DNA of 64,000 nt from Nocardia bhagyanarayanae (GCF_006716565.1 NZ_VFPG01000002.1:1364001-1428000), one strand, 5' to 3'. Positions 8,593 to 16,527 are shown, counted from the first letter of the stretch. A program made the numbers and translations. Notes: generated from the sequence alone by a model not told the origin.

Positions 8593-9121
8593 GGTCTTTC
8601 TTTCGGGCATCGGGCATCGCCGATGGACGACCGTGGGATGGGGGAGCCGCGGCGGACATCGGTGACGAATTTGGCAGGGAAACGACGCGGTGGAGCGACT
8701 TCGGTCACCGCGTCGATCGCGGTCGAATGGAATGGGTCGCTGGAGACGCGTGCACGCCATCGCCCCTCGCGGCGGATGTCGTGCCAGGCTTGGCGCACCT
8801 CCTTCGCCTCCGTGGCTGCCCGGGGCCGCAGGCGACGGCCACTATCCGCGGCGAACATATCGCAACCAAGATCGTATTGAGGAGAAGGGCGCACTGAACT
8901 TGATGATTCTCACAGTGGAACGCCGGGTTCACTGTGTGATCTCACAATGGTGCCGCTGCCCGGGTTTCTCGTCGCGACCTGCGGGTAGGGATCGAACATC
9001 ATTGCGCCCGAGTAGAATTCGGACCCAACATAGCATTGCCGGAGTCTTCACCGAACCGGCCGTGATCAGCGGGAATCACAACGATCACGGGAGTCCACCC
9101 GCTCGGAACGAACGGTAGCGA
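8593..9121. other. Non-coding stretch with an inverted repeat
   Basis: About 530 nt without a credible gene. It contains CACAGTG at 8911-8917 and CACTGTG at 8930-8936, a perfect 7-bp inverted repeat around 12 nt, and a related direct copy CTCACAATGG starting at 8940. This resembles an operator, but it lies more than 300 nt from the nearest start codon. The rest looks like decayed intergenic sequence. Confidence 0.4.
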
Positions 9122-9601
9122 TCATCCAGCATCGGGGATGTGCCCGCGTTCCGCGGAAGTGACCATCATCGTGGTCATGGCGACGATGGGGAAGATCAGC
9201 AACCAGGCGTTCGGTATCCACCATGCGGGGTCGAATTCGCAGCGCACCAGGTAGAAGTTCAGCGCCATCAGTCCTGCGGCGGCGGTCGCGGTCAACGAGA
9301 CGAGCATCATCCGCTCGGCTAGCGCCGGCTGCTTGCGCGCGACGGCCAGGCTCGCGAGCCCGATGCCGATGGCCGCGAGGTCGAGCCCGAGGAACGACCA
9401 GTTCCATTGGCGCAGAAACGGATCCGTACCGACGCTGAGGGCGCCGAGCGCCGTCGCGACCCAATACGCGTACCTCCGCCTTCGCTCCGGCCATGCGCAT
9501 GGCTATCGACGGACTGCGTCCGACTGCGCCCACTGGGCGAGGAAACCGAGATCGGTCCAGAGCATGATCCGCTTGGTGCGGGCGAAGCGGGCGTCGGCCA
9601 T
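9122..9601 (-). pseudogene. Four-helix membrane protein gene (DUF5360-like) broken by an insert with an in-frame stop
   Basis: Reading from ATG 9601 gives a start containing ARTKRIMLWTDLGFLA, then TAG at 9505-9503. The same frame then continues open with YWVATALG, RQWNWSFLGLDLAA, a hydrophobic stretch starting MMLVSLTATAAAGLMALNFY and FDPAWWIPNAWLL to a stop at 9122. The two halves form one small four-TM protein of the DUF5360 kind if about 69 nt (roughly 9467-9535) are removed. The insert contains the stop and a perfect 14-bp palindrome, GCCATGCGCATGGC. No ATG, GTG or TTG lies between the stop and 9310 in this frame. The family name is from memory. Confidence 0.6.
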
Positions 9602-9686
9602 GGGAAATGCCTCCTGCGGCGGGCCATCCGGAGCGGGGCGGACGCGGGGAGGTGCCCCGTGGCGAGCATAGTCCAGGCCGGACACG

Positions 9687-9731
9687 ACGGCGCGCCGTCA
9701 CCGAGCTCGCTCCTCGGTGACGGCGCGCCGT
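9687..9731 (-). terminator. Strong hairpin terminator
   Basis: Perfect 19-bp arms (9687-9705 and 9713-9731) around a 7-nt loop lie 9 nt after the stop of the 9741-10301 minus-strand gene. The core contains GGCGCGCC. It is one of the two strongest hairpins in the window. Confidence 0.85.
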
Positions 9732-9740
9732 GAATGTCGG

Positions 9741-10301
9741 TCAGGGCGTGGAGAAACCGATCAGTGCGCCGATGCCCGCGCCGATCGGGACGGTGACCAG
9801 CGCGCCGACACCGCCGAGGAAGAAGCCGAGCACCGCGCCGATACCCGCACCGATCAGCGCACCGACCACGGCGTTGTGCTGCTTGCGCGCGACGGTCTCG
9901 TCGTACTCGACGAGCTGGCGCAGGTGCTGCGTGGTGGCGGCCGGGGCGCCGGCCGGCGTGAGGGTGAGGGTCCGGCCTGCGTCGGTGATGCGCGGTGTGA
10001 GGCCGAAGGTTTGGCCGTGGGCGGTGAAGCCCATCGGCAGGGTCGCGACGATGCGGCCCGAGGCGTCGGCGAGGGTGACCGTCCGCGCGTCACCGGCGAG
10101 CGTGAACGCGCCGCCCTCGACGGTGGTGACGATGCCGCTGCCGTCCGACGTCGGCCCGGCGGTGTAGCCGATGCCCTGGTCGACGCCGTGCACGGACACC
10201 TGGGCGGCTGGATCGGCGGGCTGGGCGTTGACAGCGCCCGCGGATATGCCGATGGCCCCGATCGCGAGCAGGGCGGAAGCGGCGAATTGATTGACTCTCA
10301 T
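9741..10301 (-). CDS. Secreted or membrane-anchored protein with C-terminal glycine zipper
   Basis: 186 residues. It has an N-terminal signal peptide (cleavage near VNA-QPA) and a beta-rich middle part containing GIVTTVEGGAFTL and TLPMGFTAHGQTFGL. A hydrophobic Gly-rich C terminus includes VVGALIGAGIGAVLGFFLGG and PIGAGIGALIG. Such glycine zippers insert into membranes or oligomerise. I associate this layout with a recurrent Nocardia family (possibly the DUF8020 group) of unknown role. The start is supported by AGGGA upstream. It is monocistronic with its own terminator. Confidence 0.75.
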   Translation of the reverse strand: MRVNQFAASALLAIGAIGISAGAVNAQPADPAAQVSVHGVDQGIGYTAGPTSDGSGIVTTVEGGAFTLAGDARTVTLADASGRIVATLPMGFTAHGQTFGLTPRITDAGRTLTLTPAGAPAATTQHLRQLVEYDETVARKQHNAVVGALIGAGIGAVLGFFLGGVGALVTVPIGAGIGALIGFSTP

Positions 10302-10372
10302 CGTGTTTCCCTACGTGTTTCGTTCGGGCAAGACAGCCGATGCGTCCCCAAGAGGCCGGTTCTCGGCCGTAC

Positions 10373-11401
10373 TCATTCTCGCGTCAAACCGTGCGGAACG
10401 GGCGGTTTTGCGAAATCTCCACTCGCGAAAGGCTTTTGCTGCGCCGGATGGACGGTGTAGACCACCGACCACGGACCGGTCGGCGTCTCCGGCGCTGGCA
10501 ACGGGAGTGGCCCGGCGCCTTCGCCCAGAACATCGGCGGCGACCTGCGCAAAGCGTGGTGCGGCGGGATGCGGCGAGGTGTCGGGCCACACGGCGCCGAC
10601 GCGCAGCCGCAGCGGCTTGTCGACGAGGGGACGCCAGGCCACTCTCGGCTCGCGCCGGGCCAGCGCCTCCCTGGTGAGCGCCACACCATTGCCGGAAAGA
10701 ACCAGTCCGAGCAGGAATTCGGGATTGCTAGCATGCCGGACCAGCCCTGGAACGAAACCGTGCGTGTGGCACACCTCGAGCAGTTCGTCGTGCCAGCCGG
10801 GAGCGGTGGCCCGCGGGAAGAGGATCAGCTCGTGTCCGGCCAGGTCGGCGAGGCTCACCTCGCGTAGTCGGGCCAGTGGCGAGGTGCGGGGCAGCGCGAC
10901 GCCGAGGGGCAGTTCGGCGGTCGGTCCGTATCGCAGGTCGGGCGCGTCGACCGGATGCTCGACCAGTCCGACGTCGAGTTCCGCGGTGGCGAGCAGACGG
11001 AGCTGTTCGGCAGTCGTCAGTTCGTGCAGGTCCACGGTGAGCCCGGCGGCCTGCGCGGCGAGTTCGCGAAGCAGGCGGTGCAGCACGGCCGCGGGCGTAT
11101 CCGGGGGGACGCCCGCGCGCAGCGTTCCCAGACTGCCGTCGCCCGCCTTGCGTGCCACCGTGCGCAACCGCTGTTCCGCCGCGAGCAGGGCGCGCGCCTC
11201 CTCGATCAGCAGCTGACCCGCGGTCGTCAGCTGCACGGCCCGCCGGGAGCGGTCGAACAGCGCGACGCCGAGCTCGCGTTCCAGCCGCTGAATGGACTGG
11301 CTCAGCGGCGGTTGCGCGATCCCGAGCACCTCGGCCGCCCTGCCGAAATGCATCTCCTCGGCAACCACCAGGAAATGGCGCAGGTGTCGGGCGAGGTCCA
11401 T
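10373..11401 (-). CDS. LysR family regulator of the beta-lactamase-like/MBL cluster
   Basis: About 342 residues. The N-terminal HTH starts MDLARHLRHFLVVAEEMHFG and continues AAEVLGIAQPPLSQSIQRLE, typical of LysR; the rest is the periplasmic-binding-like effector domain. The C-terminal 40 residues extend beyond a usual LysR length and are Pro-rich. ATG 11401 is chosen at the conserved start. It is divergent from the beta-lactamase-like gene, and a near-perfect 20-bp palindrome lies in the 62-nt gap, the AmpR/ampC geometry. The ligand is unknown. Confidence 0.88.
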   Translation of the reverse strand: MDLARHLRHFLVVAEEMHFGRAAEVLGIAQPPLSQSIQRLERELGVALFDRSRRAVQLTTAGQLLIEEARALLAAEQRLRTVARKAGDGSLGTLRAGVPPDTPAAVLHRLLRELAAQAAGLTVDLHELTTAEQLRLLATAELDVGLVEHPVDAPDLRYGPTAELPLGVALPRTSPLARLREVSLADLAGHELILFPRATAPGWHDELLEVCHTHGFVPGLVRHASNPEFLLGLVLSGNGVALTREALARREPRVAWRPLVDKPLRLRVGAVWPDTSPHPAAPRFAQVAADVLGEGAGPLPLPAPETPTGPWSVVYTVHPAQQKPFASGDFAKPPVPHGLTRE

Positions 11402-11408
11402 CGGCCGA

Positions 11409-11428
11409 CGATATGCGATCGGATATCG
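11409..11428. promoter_or_regulatory. Candidate LysR operator (20-bp near-perfect palindrome)
   Basis: CGATATGCGATCGGATATCG matches its own reverse complement at all but one symmetric pair of positions. It lies between the divergent LysR and beta-lactamase-like starts. A copy identical at 18 of 19 positions recurs at 12356-12374, before the MBL gene. Confidence 0.65.
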
Positions 11429-11463
11429 GCCGCTCGGGCGCGGGCCGGTTACTGTTGCCGCCT

Positions 11464-12357
11464 GTGTCACCCGAGGAGCGCATCCGCGAGATCTTTGCCG
11501 AGCTGCCGGTGCGCGGCCGGTTCCATGCCGTCGACCTGGCCGACGGGCGCGAGATCGGCGTCGACGCCGACGACCAGGTGGTGATCGCCTCCATCTTCAA
11601 GATCCTGCTGATCCTGGAGTTCAGCAGGCAGGTCGACGCCGGCCAGCTCGACCCGACCGAACGCGTGCTGGTGCGCGCTGCGGACCGGCTCGGCGGCTGG
11701 GGCACCGCGGGCTGCGCCGACGACGTGGAGATGTCGCTGCGCGATCTGGCGTACTTCACCATGTCGGTCAGCGACAACACGGCCGCCGATCTGCTGCTGC
11801 GCCGGATCGGGCCGGACACGCCCGCGCTGCTCGCCGCCGAGCTGGGGCTCGCCGCGACCCGGGTGATCGGCGGACCGCGCCAGCTGCTGGAGACGATGTT
11901 CGCCGACGCGGGCGCGCGCACCGCCGCCGAATTCGCCGCGATCTTCCCGAGCCTGCCCAGGGAGCGGGTGGCGGACATGCGGGTCTTCCGTCCCGAGCAC
12001 ACCACCTCCAGCACCGCGCGGGAGATCACCCGGCTGCTCGGCATGATCTGGGGCGACGAGGCGGGCAGTCCGGCGGCGTGCGCCGCGACTCGAGACCTGT
12101 TGCGGCGTCAGATTTCTTGGACCAGGTTGGCGGCCGCGTTCCCGGACGAAGTGCTGGTCGCCTCGAAGACCGGCACGCTGCCCGGACTGCACATGGAGGC
12201 GGGCGTCCTGGAGTACCCCGACGGCGGACGCTACGCGGTGGCGGTGTTCGCGCGCAGCGACGAGCTCGCCACCCGCCGCATCGACGTCGACCTGGCCATG
12301 GCGCGATCGGCGCGGCTCGCCGTCGACGCCCTCCGCAGTGGTCCCGACCAGGCCTGA
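11464..12357 (+). CDS. Class A beta-lactamase-like serine hydrolase without signal peptide
   Basis: About 297 residues. All three penicillin-recognising motifs are present: SIFK (Ser43, Lys46), SDN (103-105) and KTG (235-237), plus HTTSSTAREITRLL. True class A enzymes are exported, but GTG 11464 opens directly with SPEERIREIFAEL and shows no signal peptide. The in-frame sequence upstream overlaps the LysR gene and is Arg/Pro-rich. It is therefore probably a cytoplasmic serine hydrolase acting on an amide or ester, or an enzyme exported by an unrecognised route. Antibiotic hydrolysis is possible but not shown. The LysR gene is divergent and an MBL-fold gene follows. Confidence 0.82.
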   Translation: MSPEERIREIFAELPVRGRFHAVDLADGREIGVDADDQVVIASIFKILLILEFSRQVDAGQLDPTERVLVRAADRLGGWGTAGCADDVEMSLRDLAYFTMSVSDNTAADLLLRRIGPDTPALLAAELGLAATRVIGGPRQLLETMFADAGARTAAEFAAIFPSLPRERVADMRVFRPEHTTSSTAREITRLLGMIWGDEAGSPAACAATRDLLRRQISWTRLAAAFPDEVLVASKTGTLPGLHMEAGVLEYPDGGRYAVAVFARSDELATRRIDVDLAMARSARLAVDALRSGPDQA

Positions 12358-12375
12358 TATCCGATCGCGTATCGG
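12356..12375. promoter_or_regulatory. Second copy of the LysR-associated palindrome
   Basis: GATATCCGATCGCGTATCGG overlaps the stop codon of the beta-lactamase-like gene and lies 57 nt before the MBL-fold gene. It matches the reverse complement of the 11409-11428 site at 18 of 19 aligned bases. The same regulator may therefore act on both genes. Confidence 0.6.
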
Positions 12376-12431
12376 CATGGCGGGTTTTCGATCTTGGACG
12401 TGACCCGCGTCGGCCTGCTTGTCTCGTCGCC

Positions 12432-13406
12432 ATGACATCTCCACGGATCAACCGCCGCACCTTGTTTCGCACCACCGCCGCGGGCGCCGGAGTCGCGGCC
12501 GTCGGGGCGGCGGGGGCGGGCGCGTTTCTCTCGAGCCGGGATTCCGGCGAACCCGTCCGCCTGCCCGGCGCTGGGAACGCGGAATTCCGCTGGCTCGGCG
12601 TCTCGGGCTGGCGCGTCGACATCGGCGGCGACACGCTGCTCATCGACCCGTATCTGAGCAGGTACCCGGTCGGCCTCGCCGCAGGCGCCTTCGACGCGAA
12701 CGCGCCGCTGCGGGTCGATCCCGCCGCGATCGACCCGCACATCGGCAACCCGAAGTACGTGTTCGTCACGCACACCCACTGGGACCACTTCAACGACGTG
12801 CCGCACATCGCCGCGCGCAGCGGCGCGCGGGTCTTCGGCACCCTGACGACGTATCACGTGGCGCAAGCCTGTGACGTGCCGTCCGATCAGCTGAGCGTGG
12901 TGCGCGGCGGTGAGGTGCTCGATTTCGGCGGCTACACCGTGGAGATCGTCGGTTCGCTGCACAGCCGGACCAGCCGGTATTCGGTCACCTTCCCCGGCGT
13001 GCGGATCAGCCGTCCCGAGCGCCCCGCCACCATCGCCGATCTGCCCGAGGGCGACACGCTGGCGTTCCTGCTGCGCGTCGACGGCGGGCCGTCGGTGTTC
13101 TTCATGGGCGCAAGCGATTTCGTGGAACGAAACCTGACCGGCGCCGCGCCCGACGTCGCCATGATCGCGGTCAACAGCAGCGACGCCACGCACGACTACG
13201 CCACGCGGCTGACGCGCGCGCTCGATCACCCGCGCACGGTGGTTCCGGTGCACTGGGACGATTTCGAATCACCGCTGGCCAACCCGCCGCGCACCGACGA
13301 CAAGAGCGCGCAGCGCCGCGACGCGCTGATCGCCGCGGTGCGCGCGACGAGCCCGGAGACGGAGGTGATCGTGCCCGAATACCTGACGCCGTACCGGTTC
13401 GGCTGA
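12432..13406 (+). CDS. MBL-fold metallohydrolase with Tat-type N terminus
   Basis: 324 residues. The N terminus MTSPRINRRTLFRTTAAGAG followed by an Ala/Gly-rich hydrophobic stretch has the twin-arginine RRTLFR and looks like a Tat signal or anchor. The metallo-beta-lactamase-fold metal motif THTHWDH is at about residues 116-122; IEIVGSLHS-like and VPVHWDDF segments supply later His ligands. It resembles the NAPE-PLD/UlaG-like branch (lactonase or phosphodiesterase chemistry) rather than true beta-lactamases. It follows the serine hydrolase gene in the same orientation behind a copy of the palindrome. Confidence 0.82.
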   Translation: MTSPRINRRTLFRTTAAGAGVAAVGAAGAGAFLSSRDSGEPVRLPGAGNAEFRWLGVSGWRVDIGGDTLLIDPYLSRYPVGLAAGAFDANAPLRVDPAAIDPHIGNPKYVFVTHTHWDHFNDVPHIAARSGARVFGTLTTYHVAQACDVPSDQLSVVRGGEVLDFGGYTVEIVGSLHSRTSRYSVTFPGVRISRPERPATIADLPEGDTLAFLLRVDGGPSVFFMGASDFVERNLTGAAPDVAMIAVNSSDATHDYATRLTRALDHPRTVVPVHWDDFESPLANPPRTDDKSAQRRDALIAAVRATSPETEVIVPEYLTPYRFG

Positions 13407-13430
13407 TCGAAGGCGGCGAGGCCGAAGCCG

Positions 13431-13455
13431 GTTTCGGCGGGCGGCGAACGGGAAT
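13431..13455 (+). promoter_or_regulatory. SigB/SigF-type promoter of the hemerythrin gene
   Basis: GTTT at 13431-13434, a 15-nt spacer and GGGAAT at 13450-13455 fit GTTT-N12-16-GGGWAW, 47 nt before ATG 13503. Confidence 0.6.
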
Positions 13456-13502
13456 GACGGCAACGAAATCAGGTAGCCGTTGTCCCGATGGAGGAGCCAC
13501 CG

Positions 13503-14003
13503 ATGAGCACCGACGCGATCGTGCTGTTGCGCGAGGATCACAAGGCCATTCGCAAACTGTTCCGCGAGTTCGAGAAGGCGGGGTCGGACGCGCACACCAC
13601 CAAGGCGCGGGTGGTCGACAAGATCATCGAGGCGCTGACCGTGCACACCTATCTAGAGAACGAGTGCATGTACCCCGAAGTGCGCAAGCTCGTCCCCGAA
13701 CTCGAGGACGACATCCTCGAGTCCTACGAGGAGCACCACGTGGCCGACGTGCTCGTCGCGGAGCTGGCCGCCATGAAGCCCGAAGACGAGCACTTCACCG
13801 CCAAGGCCACCGTGCTCATCGAGAACGTCGACCACCACATCGACGAAGAGGAGAACGAGTGGTTCCCGCAGGTGCGCGAACACCTCGGCCGCAAGCAGTT
13901 GCAGGAGCTGGGCGCGCGGATGATCGAGCTGCGCAAGAAGGCGCCCACCTCGCCCGCCCAGCCGTCGGCGCTGAAGAAGGCCGTCGACGCCGTCATCTCC
14001 TGA
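13503..14003 (+). CDS. Hemerythrin HHE domain protein
   Basis: 166 residues in four long helices with the metal-ligand pattern of HHE proteins: LLREDHKAIRKLF, VHTYLENECMYPEV, EEHHVADVL and VDHHIDEEENEWFP. These His/Glu residues bind a non-haem di-iron centre that senses or carries O2 or NO. A positively charged C-terminal tail (about residues 135-166) is typical of actinobacterial members. ATG 13503 has GGAGG 8 nt upstream; ATG 13488 overlaps that ribosome binding site and is less likely. The SigB/F-like promoter suggests stress induction by the sigma factor at 1281. Confidence 0.9.
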   Translation: MSTDAIVLLREDHKAIRKLFREFEKAGSDAHTTKARVVDKIIEALTVHTYLENECMYPEVRKLVPELEDDILESYEEHHVADVLVAELAAMKPEDEHFTAKATVLIENVDHHIDEEENEWFPQVREHLGRKQLQELGARMIELRKKAPTSPAQPSALKKAVDAVIS

Positions 14004-14008
14004 TCGGA

Positions 14009-14033
14009 GTGTGACGTCGGGGCGGTCGGGTAT
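14009..14033 (+). promoter_or_regulatory. Candidate SigB/SigF-type promoter of the 14043 SDR
   Basis: GTGT (one mismatch to GTTT) at 14009-14012, a 15-nt spacer and a perfect GGGTAT at 14028-14033. The -10 ends only 9 nt before ATG 14043, so the transcript would be nearly leaderless. Confidence 0.5.
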
Positions 14034-14042
14034 GCGGCGAGC

Positions 14043-14870
14043 ATGGCTACTACAGCTCCGCTTCCCGAAGAACGTACGGGCGCGCCGCTGCGCGCCGTGG
14101 TGACCGGGTCGGACTCCGGTATCGGCGCGGCGGTGGCCGTCGCGCTGGCCGGTGGCGGCGCCGACGTGGGCATCACTTTCCACACCGACGCCGAGGGCGC
14201 CGACCGGACCGCCGAGGAGGCCCGCGAGCGCGGCGTCACGGCGGCCGTGCGACAGCTCGATCTCGGCGACCTGCCCACCTCCGCCGCGGTCATCGATGAG
14301 CTGGCCGACGAACTCGGCGGCTTGGACGTCCTGGTCAACTGCGCGGGAACGGGTTCCGCGCAGAAGGCCATGGACATGGACTTCGACACCTGGCGCCACG
14401 TGCTCTCGGTCGATCTGGACGGTGCGTTCCTGTGTTCGCAGCGCGCCGCCAAACACATGATCGAGGGCGGGCACGGCGGCCGCATCATCAACATCACCAG
14501 CGTGCACGAGCACGCGCCGCTGGTCGGCGCGGCGCCGTACTGCGCGGCCAAAGCCGGGCTCGGCGCGTTGACCAAGGTCTTGGCCCTGGAACTCGCCGAG
14601 CACGATATCACGGTCAATTCCGTTGCGCCGGGGGAGATTTCGACGCCGATGACGGGGCAGGAGGAGGTGGACCCGCGCACGCAGCCACGCCCCGGCGTTC
14701 CGCTCGGCCGCCCCGGTCACGCGCGGGAGGTCGCGTCCGTCGTCGCGTTCCTGGCCACACCCGCCGCGGGTTACGTGACCGGCGCGTCGTTCGTGGTGGA
14801 CGGCGGGATGCTGCTGATGGGGCCGCAGGCCAGCGTGATGCTCGACGACGAGAAGTGGCGCCAGGTCTGA
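14043..14870 (+). CDS. SDR family oxidoreductase
   Basis: 275 residues. Cofactor motif TGSDSGIG (near residue 22), NCAG, catalytic Ser in NITSVHEH, and Tyr-Lys in YCAAK. The C terminus GYVTGASFVVDGGMLL is typical of the family. A 30-residue C-terminal extension beyond the usual end contains MGPQASVMLDDEKWR. NAD(P)H-dependent; substrate unknown. It lies 39 nt after the hemerythrin stop but has its own stress-type promoter candidate. Confidence 0.9.
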   Translation: MATTAPLPEERTGAPLRAVVTGSDSGIGAAVAVALAGGGADVGITFHTDAEGADRTAEEARERGVTAAVRQLDLGDLPTSAAVIDELADELGGLDVLVNCAGTGSAQKAMDMDFDTWRHVLSVDLDGAFLCSQRAAKHMIEGGHGGRIINITSVHEHAPLVGAAPYCAAKAGLGALTKVLALELAEHDITVNSVAPGEISTPMTGQEEVDPRTQPRPGVPLGRPGHAREVASVVAFLATPAAGYVTGASFVVDGGMLLMGPQASVMLDDEKWRQV

Positions 14871-14892
14871 ACCCGCGGCGACGGTGTGCCGA

Positions 14893-15906
14893 TCACCCGG
14901 CGCGGCGGCGCAGCAGGCGGATGACGGCGCGCTCGGTCAGCTCCCTGCGCTCGTCCTCGGACTTGCGGCGCGCGGCCCGCCGTAGCGCGTCGGAGATCGT
15001 GACGCCGTCCTCGAACGCCTCGACCACCCGCGGATCGATGTACGCGCTGCGTGCGACCGCGGGTGTGTTGCCGAGTTCCGCCGCGACGCGCTCGGTCACG
15101 GCCCGCTCGACGCGTTTGCGGCCGCGCTGCGAGGACGGCGGATCGGCCTGTCCGAAGCCGACGGCCGCCAGCACTGTGCCCTGCCAGGTGCGCAGATCCT
15201 TCGCGCTGCATTCGCATTCGGTGAGTTCGCGGAAACGGGCGTTGATGTCGTCGGCGTGCAGTTCGCCGTAGCCGGTCTCGTCCCGGTAGATCAGCAGCCG
15301 CTTCGACGGTGCGCGGCTGCGCCGCACCGCCTGCACCACCTTGGCCAACCGCGCGTCGCGGAGGCGGGCCTGCCGCCGGATGCCGCCCTTGGCGGTGAAG
15401 TCGAACACGAGCTCGTCGCCGTGCAGTTCGACGTTCTCCTTCAGCAGCGTGGCCACGCCGCGCGTGCCGTTCTCCTCGGCGTACTCCTCGCCGCCGATGC
15501 GGAACACCCCGCGGTCGAGCAGTCCGATGGCCAGCGCCTCCATCCGGTGCCGGTCCAGGCCGCGACGGTCGAGGTCCGCGCCGACCCGCTCGCGAACCCG
15601 CGGCAGCCGGGCCGCCAGCTCGAGCACCCGGTCGAACTTCTCCTCGTCGCGTTCGCGCCGCCACTGCTCGTGATACAGGTACTGCCTGCGGCCCGCCGCG
15701 TCCACGCCGACCGCCTGGATGTGTCCGTTCGGGTAGGGGCAGATCCACACCTTGCGCCACGCGGGCGGGATGACCAGGGCGCGAATGCGTTCCAGTTCTT
15801 CCTTGTCGGATACGGGCTCGCCGTCGGTGGTGAGGTAGGAGAAGCCGCGGCCGCGGCCGATCCGGCGCAGGCCGGGGCCGTAGGGTGTGCTGCGTCGCAA
15901 TCGCAT
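14893..15906 (-). CDS. DNA topoisomerase IB (poxvirus-type)
   Basis: 337 residues, the usual length for bacterial TopIB. N-terminal domain: GRGFSYLTTDGEPVSD, IPPAWRKVWICP, GRRQYLYHEQWR. Catalytic domain: LLDRGVFRIGGEEY, the KGG segment, YRDETGYGELHADDIN, and the nucleophile Tyr in NTPAVARSAYIDPRVVEAF. It relaxes supercoils by transient 3'-phosphotyrosine linkage. ATG 15906 is preceded by GAGGAGG; longer open frame upstream is not conserved. It converges with the SDR gene. Confidence 0.93.
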   Translation of the reverse strand: MRLRRSTPYGPGLRRIGRGRGFSYLTTDGEPVSDKEELERIRALVIPPAWRKVWICPYPNGHIQAVGVDAAGRRQYLYHEQWRRERDEEKFDRVLELAARLPRVRERVGADLDRRGLDRHRMEALAIGLLDRGVFRIGGEEYAEENGTRGVATLLKENVELHGDELVFDFTAKGGIRRQARLRDARLAKVVQAVRRSRAPSKRLLIYRDETGYGELHADDINARFRELTECECSAKDLRTWQGTVLAAVGFGQADPPSSQRGRKRVERAVTERVAAELGNTPAVARSAYIDPRVVEAFEDGVTISDALRRAARRKSEDERRELTERAVIRLLRRRAG

Positions 15907-16147
15907 GCGACCGACCTCCTCACTGCCCCGAGCGCGTTCGCCGCGCCCGCCTTTCCGATCTACCCCGTTCGGCGCTCGGCAAAAGTGCGATCGGCTACTG
16001 TCTAGCTGCTCCGTCCGGCCGGACACACCCCGTCGATGCGGCTCGTGCGTCCTCGAACGATCGCCCGTCCCGCTCTGCAGGACTCGGTATGCGACTTCGC
16101 AGCCCGAATTGTTCATGAAACCGAGTTCAGCCCATAAGATCTCGGCC

Positions 16148-16471
16148 ATGACAAAACTCGCACACCGCCGGATCACCTTCCTCGCCGGAGCCGCCATCGC
16201 CGCCGTGCTCCCGGTGGTGGGTGCCGGGTACGCCTCTGCGGACCCCGCCACCGACGCCTACTTGCATGCGGCGAAGGAGGCCTGCGAGTCCGCGGGCTAC
16301 CAGCTGAACACCAGCCTGGCGGCCGCGGGCTTCCGTTCGCCGAAGGCGCCGTGCGTGGATCCGCGCACGCTGGCGGTCGTGCGGGTGCCCGTCGCGGACG
16401 GCACGGCGTGCTCGATCCTCGACGGCGTCGTCACCCGCGAGGGCACCGCCTTCGACGGGGTGTGCAGGTAA
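16148..16471 (+). CDS. Small secreted protein, unknown function
   Basis: 107 residues with a clear signal peptide (basic start, hydrophobic core containing LAGAAIAAVLPVVGAG, cleavage at ASA-DPA). The mature part has four Cys, probably two disulphides, and no recognisable catalytic motif. Repeated aDa-YL-aa-C spacing at the start of the mature chain resembles the DUF732 class of small mycobacterial secreted proteins, but the match is weak. A hairpin terminator follows. Confidence 0.75.
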   Translation: MTKLAHRRITFLAGAAIAAVLPVVGAGYASADPATDAYLHAAKEACESAGYQLNTSLAAAGFRSPKAPCVDPRTLAVVRVPVADGTACSILDGVVTREGTAFDGVCR

Positions 16472-16491
16472 CCGTTCCGCTCTTCGCCTAG

Positions 16492-16527
16492 AACGGCCCT
16501 CCGCCGCCCGGCGCGCGGAGGGCCGTT
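16492..16527. terminator. Hairpin terminator
   Basis: Perfect 12-bp arms AACGGCCCTCCG and CGGAGGGCCGTT around a 12-nt loop, 20 nt after the small secreted protein gene; the second arm is followed by GTCGTC. Confidence 0.8.

Noticed and set aside
6481..8880. 800-codon plus-strand frame spanning both lipase genes
   Set aside because: It overlaps two well-supported secreted lipases in other frames and strand, and crosses a clear hairpin terminator.
8690..9118. 142-codon open frame in the gene-free stretch
   Set aside because: Composition is Arg/Pro/Ser-rich without signal, helix or family pattern, and no ribosome binding site.
9122..9310. Short independent 62-residue membrane protein starting at ATG 9310
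   Set aside because: The conserved-looking sequence continues upstream of 9310 in the same frame, so it is better read as the 3' half of a broken gene.
9503..9505. TAG read-through or recoding in the DUF5360-like gene
   Set aside because: The stop lies within a foreign-looking insert, so decay is simpler than recoding.
12432..13406. True class B beta-lactamase
   Set aside because: Overall sequence follows the UlaG/NAPE-PLD-like branch; the THTHWDH motif alone is shared by the whole MBL superfamily.
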